Assembly (NCBI GenBank): GCA_963576475.1
Contig: OY754978.1
Span: 7,142,629 to 7,206,628 of the forward strand
Direction of reading: 5' to 3'
Length of the DNA stretch: 64,000 bases
DNA from: Molanna angustata
Lineage: Eukaryota > Arthropoda > Insecta > Trichoptera > Molannidae
Each line of letters begins with the position of its first letter. Position 1 is the stretch's first letter. The notes beneath the pieces were generated by a model, which was not told where the DNA came from, did no database searches, and worked only from the letters and a program-made list of their open reading frames with translations. Of the stretch, positions 57,206 through 64,000 are shown piece after piece. The position numbers were made by a program, and so were the translations under genes.

Positions 57206-57730
57206 TAGGTATATTAAATTACAAAGTATTTCATGAACCTTTTTACGGCTCTCTTTATACTTTTTACGGCTAAGAACCATTAATTAGGTAAAATGTTAAG
57301 CAATTGGTGAAGGGAGAAAAAAAAATTGTTATAAATAAAAAGAGAAGCAAAAAAAAGTTCATTGTTAAACCATTTGTATCCGCACGACAACTGTAATAGT
57401 TCCAAACATTACCTAAACCAGTCGCATTTGTATGTATTGCAATTCATAAAAACAGTTTCAGTCCATTTTAAATGGTCAATAAGTAAGAATTGGTATCTTC
57501 ACTACATTCAGTTAGCACAACTCAAGCCTACGAGGGTATTAAAATATTGTTACAAGTATCTTGTACCATGAACCAATGTACAGAGATGAAGTGTAAAGCA
57601 GCCCATTCGGCGTCGTTCCCTATGGACCGGCTCTATTTGGAGCATTGTGAAATTTTCATCACACTCGCCACGGCGCGCCATCGAGCCATCAAAATTAGTG
57701 TACGCAAGCGGTCGGCGTTTTCGCATTAAT
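57206..57730. other. No supported gene
   Basis: 57600-57725 is GC-rich and open on the plus strand (SFPMDRLYLEHCEIF, ARHRAIKISVRKRS), but no family is recognised. Confidence 0.3.
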
Positions 57731-58782
57731 CCAACTGTCGATTTGTTCAGGAGAACTTTGTTCTCTTAACATATCGACAATGTATCAAGCCAGAATACGC
57801 GAGAATTGTATGGAGAGGTCTACTTTTTTCACGGCTTTTCCAACTTTGAAGTCAAAAAACACCAACTTAGAGGCTTCGCAGCATATATGTTCCATACACG
57901 GATTTACTCGGAATTCGGAGTAGAACATTTCGTGTGTCTGTGTGTGTGTGTGTGTCTGTGTGTGTGTGTGTGTATCTGTGTGTGTGTGTGTGTATGTCTG
58001 TGTGTGTGTGTGTCCGTCCCCCCCTTATAACTTTTGATCCGCTCAATTTACAGAGCCTAAAATTTCAGAATATATAAACAGTTACAGGCCTACAAAACTT
58101 TTATACTCGTAATTTTGAATTTTTGTTTCAGTCAGGGGTTATCAACTTTTGAATTTTTATTTTATTTTTCCCTATATCTCAGAAACCATAAAAGTTAGAA
58201 CGCTGAAAATTGGTATAAACATAGACAAATACAAAATATCAAATTAGTTTTTTCAAAAAAATTCCAGGGTTTCTCAAACATTTTTTATTAAGAAAAGTAT
58301 TTTTTTTATGATAAATTTATGAGTTTAACTGCCTATATTTCCATTTTTTTTTTAAATATCGAAAAAAGCCGAAACACCCCAACTAGATAATTTAATTTTA
58401 TATAAAAAATATTAACATTGTAGCAGTACATCTCAAATTTTTTTTAACAATTTTTATAAAAATTGAATTTAGTGACGACATCGCTTCATACAATTTGTAT
58501 GGTAGTCACCTATACACAATATCAAAGAAGACTTAATAGTTTGATACTTCATCTCTAAACATACAATATACATATACCATCATGCTGTTTTCATATTCCG
58601 GGTAGGAAAAAAAGACTGACCTCCATACTATCCTATCTTGACTACCTATGTACATGTGTTGTATAGAAAACTAAATATCATAAAATAATAAATAATTTGT
58701 ATTTATGGGTTTGGTACTTATTCTTCAACTATACATACTATCGCTGTCGACAGTTGGATCTCATGTGTTACATGCAACTAGT
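57731..58782 (-). repeat. Family E copy 3, full length, antisense
   Basis: The plus-strand left end is CCAACTGTCGATTTGTTCAG. The right end is CTGTCGACAGTTGGATCTCA followed by CATGCAACTAGT. The inverted CCAACTGTCGA near both ends acts as a short terminal inverted repeat. At 1,052 bp it is the best full-length copy. A (GT)n stretch lies at 57934-58015. No frame. Confidence 0.8.
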
Positions 58783-59218
58783 AAGTAAAAATGAGTTATA
58801 ATTCTGATGATGAGTCTTATACAACTGCTGTTTAGCGGTTTGTTTATATATAAATAGAAAAAAACAAAGAGAAAATGTTGTATTTTCGCATTCACGAGAG
58901 TGTCAAACAGCTCGGCGCCATGAGATGGAGCAATATTCCGCTGGTTTTCACACTCACGAGCATGCCGTGCCGACAGGATGCGCCGCACCGTTTTAGCGGT
59001 ACTACAGAGTTTCGGTCGTTTGGAATTCCATTTTGGTGTGTTAGGCCAATTGGGCTGCGTGGGATTTGACATTCACGAGCGCATTTTGGAGTGATGGCAA
59101 GCCATTTAGAAGGATGGCACGATCGTGAATGGGGCCCTTAAATAGGATTTTTTTGTCATGTAACAGTGTGAGAGATCTATGCACTTTTTATCAAAATTTT
59201 ATATAAATTTTCAAATAT
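58783..59218. other. No gene; GC-rich patch with repeated CATTCACGAG
   Basis: CATTCACGAG occurs at 58891 and 59069 and CACTCACGAGC at 58951, within an unusually GC-rich 230-bp stretch. Possibly a further non-autonomous element. Confidence 0.35.
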
Positions 59219-59689
59219 TTGTATATGAATGATGGAGCCTTTTATAAAACGCTCCTCCGTCCAGTCATTGCATATGGTGCCGAATGCTGGGTGATGACCA
59301 AAAGAGATGAAAACATACTTCTGATATTTGAAAGGAAAGTCCTTAGAAAGATATTTGGTCCTGTTAACGAAAATGGAGTGTGGAGGAGACGATTCAACCA
59401 CGCATTAGAGGCACTGTATAGCGAACCTAACATCGTACAGTTCATTAAAATAAGAAGACTGCAATGGTTGGGCCATGTCCAATGAATGAGTGATGATCGT
59501 ACTCCCAACAAGGTTTTAAACACCACACCAGACGGAAAAAGAAGCAGAGGCAGACCAAAAATGAGATGGTTGGACGATGTGGAGGCTGATGTACGAGCGT
59601 TGGGCCTTACGAACTGGAAGAGAGCCGCAGAGTGCAGGGAGGAATGGCGACGGATTCTGAAGGAGGCCAAGGCCCACAACGGGCTGTAG
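59219..59689 (+). pseudogene. LINE-B C-terminal region, single stop
   Basis: The best LINE-B copy. The frame runs 156 codons with one in-frame TGA at 59483-59485. It reads FYKTLLRPVIAYGAECWVMT, LIFERKVLRKIFGPVNENG, FIKIRRLQWLGHVQ, then the stop, MSDDRTPNKVL, RSRGRPKMRWLDDVEADV and EWRRILKEAKAHNGL to TAG. This is the thumb and C-terminal part of a non-LTR reverse transcriptase polyprotein. The catalytic domain is missing through 5' truncation. A single C-to-T change (CGA to TGA) would explain the stop. A degenerate (GATG)n tail follows. Confidence 0.85.
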
Positions 59690-60384
59690 GGCCAGTTATG
59701 ATGATATGAATGATGGATGGATGAATGTCGTGAATGTTTATTTTAAAAATATATAGGTATATATTGATTAAAGTCGAAATGACTTAAAAGATAGTTTATG
59801 AGCTACCCCATCAGTTGTCGGTTTCCTTTGGCTTTAACGACATCCTGTATATATATCTTCTTCATTCATCTACATCGTGTAGGTTTCTCCACTAAACGTG
59901 ACCGAGTTTTCTAATTTCTTTTGCACAATTTTTCTTCCGCCCTTACTGATATCACTCCAGACGCCATTCGCTGTTTCGATATGATAGCCTTCTCCGGAAG
60001 CGGAAACAAGAGTTGGGATTATTATGCCAACGATGGAGGGAGTTTCCAGAAACCATGATTTATTTAGAAAAATGTATTGTTTATGGTGTATTAGGGTTCG
60101 CCAAGCGAAGAAATACCAGAGGTGATGTCATACCAGCGAACAAACAAATTTTAGTGCAGGACAATACTAATCAACCAGTAAAATCAGTTGGCATTTTGCA
60201 GCGTATTGCGTGTTACTTTGTCTGTCTAAAAACTGTCACTCGCATTTTCTTATCTGTCAAGCCCTACCTTCATATGGATATGCTGATCTAGCTTACATCA
60301 ATCCTCGTCGCCTCCAACTCCTCCTGTCTTCCGCTGCAGTTCTCCAATCTGCCACGTGCAGTAATAATATACTTTTTGTTTTTT
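59690..60384. other. No supported gene
   Basis: A 92-codon frame at 60013-60291 has no recognised family. The complement of ACAGGATGTC lies at 59836. Confidence 0.35.
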
Positions 60385-60765
60385 TTTGACAATTTTTTAA
60401 CATCTCAATAGAGACGAAGTTGTAATATTAAAGAAGAACCATGAACTCAAGGCACCTACATGGCTTACGATCTGTCATCGACTGGTTTACGTGATTGGTT
60501 TATGCACTTGTGCAACGTTCACCAATTGTGAATTCTTTTTGAGTTCCCTTATCAATGCAATTTTGAAAGTTCTATATATTTTGATAATGAGAAAAATATC
60601 GTTTGGAAATAAGACGTGTTTACAATCGCCATCTATGAAGTAACGAAGAAACCTTTTTGTAACGCCATCTATTGAGAAGCTGGTTTTTGAAATACAAGTT
60701 TTTTATAATACTCTTATGAAGATAATGTTGTAATGAAATACATATATTTGTAAAAGGCCTTAAAA
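60385..60765 (+). repeat. Family F, long copy
   Basis: It runs from ACATCTCAATAGAGACGAAG through ACCTACATGGCTTACGATC, GCAACGTTCACCAATTGTG, AACCTTTTTGTAACGCC to GAAGATAATGTTGTAATG. It lacks the CGCAAACATTGG end. An antisense LINE-A lies immediately downstream. Confidence 0.75.
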
Positions 60766-60774
60766 TTCTTCGTT

Positions 60775-61259
60775 TTAACTACATACATACATACCATCAC
60801 GCCATGTCCCTCACGGGGTAGGCAGAGAGAACCGAATGCCACTTCTATCTTGACACACATTCATCGCCTCGTCAACATTCATACATCGTCTTATACATGT
60901 TCGTCTGTTCACGCTTCTAACATTCCCGTCTTTCAAAATACCGTTCACATGCAGGACGTGCCATCCCTTCTTTAGACGGCGCCGACCTCATTCCATTCCT
61001 GTCCGCAATGTATATTTTCTTCGTCAGGCGTTCCTCATTCGTTCCCCATGTGGCCAAACCATCTTAATGTGTTCACTTTCATTCTATTAATAACATCTTT
61101 CTTTATCCTACATTCTTTCCTCATGTCCTCATTTCTGACCCTGTCATACAGTGTTCTATTACAGATTCTTCTTAGCGATCTCATTTCAACTGCATGTATT
61201 CTACTTTCGTGCGACTTCTGCCATGTCCAGGTTTCACTTGCATACGTCAAGGTTGGCAC
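60775..61259 (-). pseudogene. LINE-A C-terminal region, antisense copy
   Basis: On the minus strand: LTYASETWTWQKSHESRIHA, EMRSLRRICNRTLYDRVRN, RMKVNTLRWFGHMGNE, then broken frames through the GRP block to the tail. The plus-strand left end CATACATACATACCATCACG is the inverted (GTAT)n tail. YASETW is the motif downstream of the catalytic domain. Several frame changes. Confidence 0.75.
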
Positions 61260-62245
61260 ATTATGAATGGCAATTTAGCATCCTTTGATATGTTGCGGTC
61301 ATTCATAATTGGTTTAAGTGCTCCATTCACTCTGTTTCCTGCCATCACTCTTCTTTCGATCTCCTTATCAATTCGTCCATTCCTTTGAAAATATAATTAG
61401 ATTTTTTTTAAATTTATAATATAAACTTTATAAATTATCATGTCCGTCGAAAAATAAAATACATTTAAACTATATTTTACCTCAACGTTTATTGGAACTT
61501 TCACAATCGCAAAATGTTTCCATTCTTTCTCTAAACGCTCTAAAATATAACTTCCCATTACCCAAAAGTCATGCTTCGTCTATTTTCTTACACTAAAATT
61601 GTTTCATCCTCAGTCTTTTATTATATCTTTTGTAGTTTGTTAAGTTAGTTTGCTGCAGACTTCTCTTGTACAAGTACATATTCAAATTAGTTGTATGAAA
61701 CTTTTATGTTGCCACCCCAACTGATTATGACAGCTATTTTTCTCGTCCACTCTGCGTGGAATAAATCACCATATTAACTGTGAATTGCAGTAAATTATCA
61801 CCACATTGCACAGAGTTGCTGCATTTATTATAATTATGCGCTTTTCAACAGTGAAATTCATTTAATGTTAAAATAGAGATGAAATACATTTCTTTAGAAA
61901 TGTCTAATCATTGCTAACTGCAAAAGATACATCTGCCTTGTAAGTGACTATTAAACTAGTGAATGGCACTCGCTTTAGCGAATTACTTTTTACTCCCTTC
62001 TAATTAACATGACATGATGTCTGGACGTACTGAAATTTTGAAGTCGACTTTTCAGTAACTTCCTGACCAGTTGGAGCCATAAAACTTTCAGAATTTGTGT
62101 ATTCCCAATGACAATGCATGTTAAAACTGCTTTTCAGCTTGATTCATTTGATAACATTGAAAAATTTTGTATTTCATACTAAGTAAATTGTGGATATTGC
62201 GTCGTCTAACTCACTTTGTATTTTCAAGAAAAAACTAAATAAGGA
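61260..62245. other. No supported gene
   Basis: Mostly AT-rich. 62100-62200 weakly resembles 10490-10640 (AATGACAATG, ATTCATTTGATA, TTGTATTTCATAC), perhaps an old repeat. Confidence 0.35.
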
Positions 62246-62550
62246 ATTTTTTAACAGATTTTTAATTATCTCAATAGAGACGAAGTTGGAATATTTATTG
62301 TAGGAGAACCGGGAAATCAAGGCACCTACAGGGCTTACGACCTGTCATCGGCTGGTAAAGTGGTCACGTAAACCAGCCGATGACAGGTCGTAAGCCCTGT
62401 AGGTGCCTTGATTTCCCGGTTCTCCTACAATAAATATTCCAACTTCGTCTCTATTGAGATAATTAAAAATCTGTTAAAAAATATCTTTGACTCCCGACAG
62501 GGAAAAAAATCCAATGTTTGCGCATATGCAATAATGAAAATATTCGATTA
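62246..62550. repeat. Family F perfect palindrome (111-bp arms)
   Basis: Arms 62246-62356 and 62372-62482 are exact reverse complements by my reading. They enclose a 15-base spacer with AAGTGGTCACGT. Each arm holds AACAGATTTTTAATTATCTC, GAGACGAAGTTGGAATATTT and GCTTACGACCTGTCATCGGC. Right of the palindrome the family F end continues (CCCGACAGGG, CCAATGTTTGCGCATATGCA) to about 62550. Confidence 0.95.
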
Positions 62551-63049
62551 AATAAGGAATATTTATCCCTAAACCCGATCCCGATTTCCTATTGTAAGAA
62601 CTTATTATTTTATTTAACCTCCTTCTCGAATATACCCATACACACTTTATTACCTGTCACACACTTTTTTCTACATATTTTTCACAACAGTCAAACTTCA
62701 TTCTTTTGTTTAACATAGACATCATCATCTATTCACTCATGCAACTCTCATAGACATTCCTAACACTGTCATTGTCCTTTCCCTGCCCTTTTTTGCGATT
62801 AAATATTTTTTTTTGTTTTAATTGTTATCTTAGTGTAATATATCCTTTCATTGATTTTTTGGTTTCATTCTTTTAAATGTACATACAAAATGTTACATTT
62901 GATTTTTTGATTTCATTATTTTTGATGTACATACAAAATGTTATATGGTTGTTTGGAAGAAATTGCCTAGTGACAATAAGCCCGTCAGTGTGCAATATAT
63001 TTGTTTATATTATGTACAAAAAGATAAATAAATAAATCAAATAATAAAA
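62551..63049 (+). repeat. Spacer with shared LINE tail
   Basis: TTGTTTGGAAGAAATTGCCT then GACAATAAGCCCGTC at 62948-62990 match the LINE tail at 21465. TACATACAAAATGTTA is duplicated at 62880 and 62929. Otherwise featureless. Confidence 0.5.
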
Positions 63050-64000
63050 ACTAGTTGCATGTAACACATGAGATCCAACTGTCGATAGCGATAGTATGTA
63101 TAGTTGAAGAATAAGTACCAAACTATAAACCCATAAATACAAATTATTTAATATTTTAAGATATTTGGTCTTCTATACAACACATGTAGGTATGTATGTC
63201 AAGATAGGATAGTATGATGGTCAGTCCTTTTTTCCTACCCAGAATATGAAAACAGCATGATGGTATGTATGTATGTTTGGAGGTGAAGTATCCCCCCCCC
63301 CCCCTTATAACTTCAAAGTTAAAAGGGGGGGGGGGGAGAGACACACAGACAGACACACAGACACATTAAATGTTCTTCTCCGAATCCTGAGTAAATCCGT
63401 ATATAGAACATATATGCTGCGAAGCCTCTTAGTTGGTGTTTTTTGACAACACCAACTTAGAGGCTTGTACACATGTACCTAGGTATGTATATCAAGATAG
63501 GATAGTATGGAGGTCAGTCCTTTGATCCTATCCAGAATATCAAAACAGCATGATGGTATGTATGTATGTTTGGAGATTAGTATCAAACAATTAAGTCTTC
63601 TTAGATATTGTGTGTAGGAGACTACCATACAAATTGTATGAAGCAATGTCGTCAATAAATTCAATTTTTATAAAAATTGTTAAAAAAATTTTGAGATGTA
63701 CCTACTAATATAATGTTAATATTTTTTATAGAAAATTAAATTATCTAGTTGGGGTGTTTCGGCTTTTTTGATATTTAAAAAAAATGGAAATATAGGCAGT
63801 TGATCATAAATTTATCATAAAAAAAATATTTTTCTAAATAAAAAATGTTTGAGAAACCCTGGAATTAAAAAAAAAATCATTTGAGATTTCGTATTTGTCC
63901 ATGTTTATACCAATTTTCAGCGTTCTTGCTTTTATGATTTCTGAGATATATGGAAAAATAAACCAAAATTTCAAAAGTTGATACCCCCTGACTGAAACAA
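63050..64000 (+). repeat. Family E copy 4, rearranged and cut by the window end
   Basis: It begins ACTAGTTGCATGTAACACAT and has the same deletion and C/G hairpin junction as copy 2 (63291-63332). At 63418-63465 it runs into a second hairpin (AAGCCTCTTAGTTGGTGTT, loop, inverse with one mismatch). It then restarts from the 5' part of family E (ACATGTACCTAGGTATGTAT) and continues in normal order to the window end. It is a head-to-tail composite of two E copies. Confidence 0.8.

Noticed and set aside
57806..58030. Cys-Val repeat frame
   Set aside because: It reads through the (GT)n microsatellite of family E.

Overview
The window is eukaryotic, AT-rich and repeat-dense. It most likely comes from an insect, and a lepidopteran (moth or butterfly) fits best. 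The reasons are non-LTR retrotransposon tails ending in (GTAT)n, several tRNA-derived SINE families, fold-back MITEs and a short TTAGG-type (TAACC)3 tract. The species assignment is inference from repeat types, not from a database match. I found no host gene I would defend. Almost every long open frame is a mobile-element remnant or a by-product of AT-rich or tandem-repeat DNA. Two exon-like segments with good splice-site signals (3465-3522 and 33147-33212) and one small minus-strand frame (36385-36618) are the only weak host-gene candidates.

Layout. 1-4500: the tail of a non-LTR element (LINE-A), an inverted-repeat composite, fold-back MITE copies (family F), a decayed reverse transcriptase (LINE-B) and a SINE. 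4503-9645: a complete LTR element in minus orientation. Its two 650-bp LTRs differ at one position. Its interior has no recognisable gag-pol, only a 3'-proximal broken frame of unknown identity and a tandemly repeated primer-binding-site-like leader. 9650-30100: scattered LINE-B, LINE-A and LINE-C pieces, five SINE-like families, fold-back elements and long empty AT-rich stretches. 30110-31255: a 171-bp satellite array. 33000-38400: a 1-kb non-coding repeat (family E), a 165-bp triplication of a LINE tail, and inside it an intact 405-bp hAT-type MITE with an 8-bp target duplication. 39700-46700: juxtaposed LINE fragments, a 98-bp tandem array, a 778-bp element with 29-bp terminal inverted repeats, and a 5'-truncated LINE-C with a perfect 15-bp target duplication inside a family F repeat. 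47000-64000: more SINEs and LINEs, a 310-bp AAAT array, a 30-bp minisatellite, three more family E copies, and a perfect 111-bp-arm palindrome.

The pieces do not form a pathway. The window is intergenic or intronic DNA recording several rounds of transposition. The relationships worth following are SINEs that share 3' tails with LINEs, nested insertions that give relative ages, and elements reshaped by hairpin-forming template switches.
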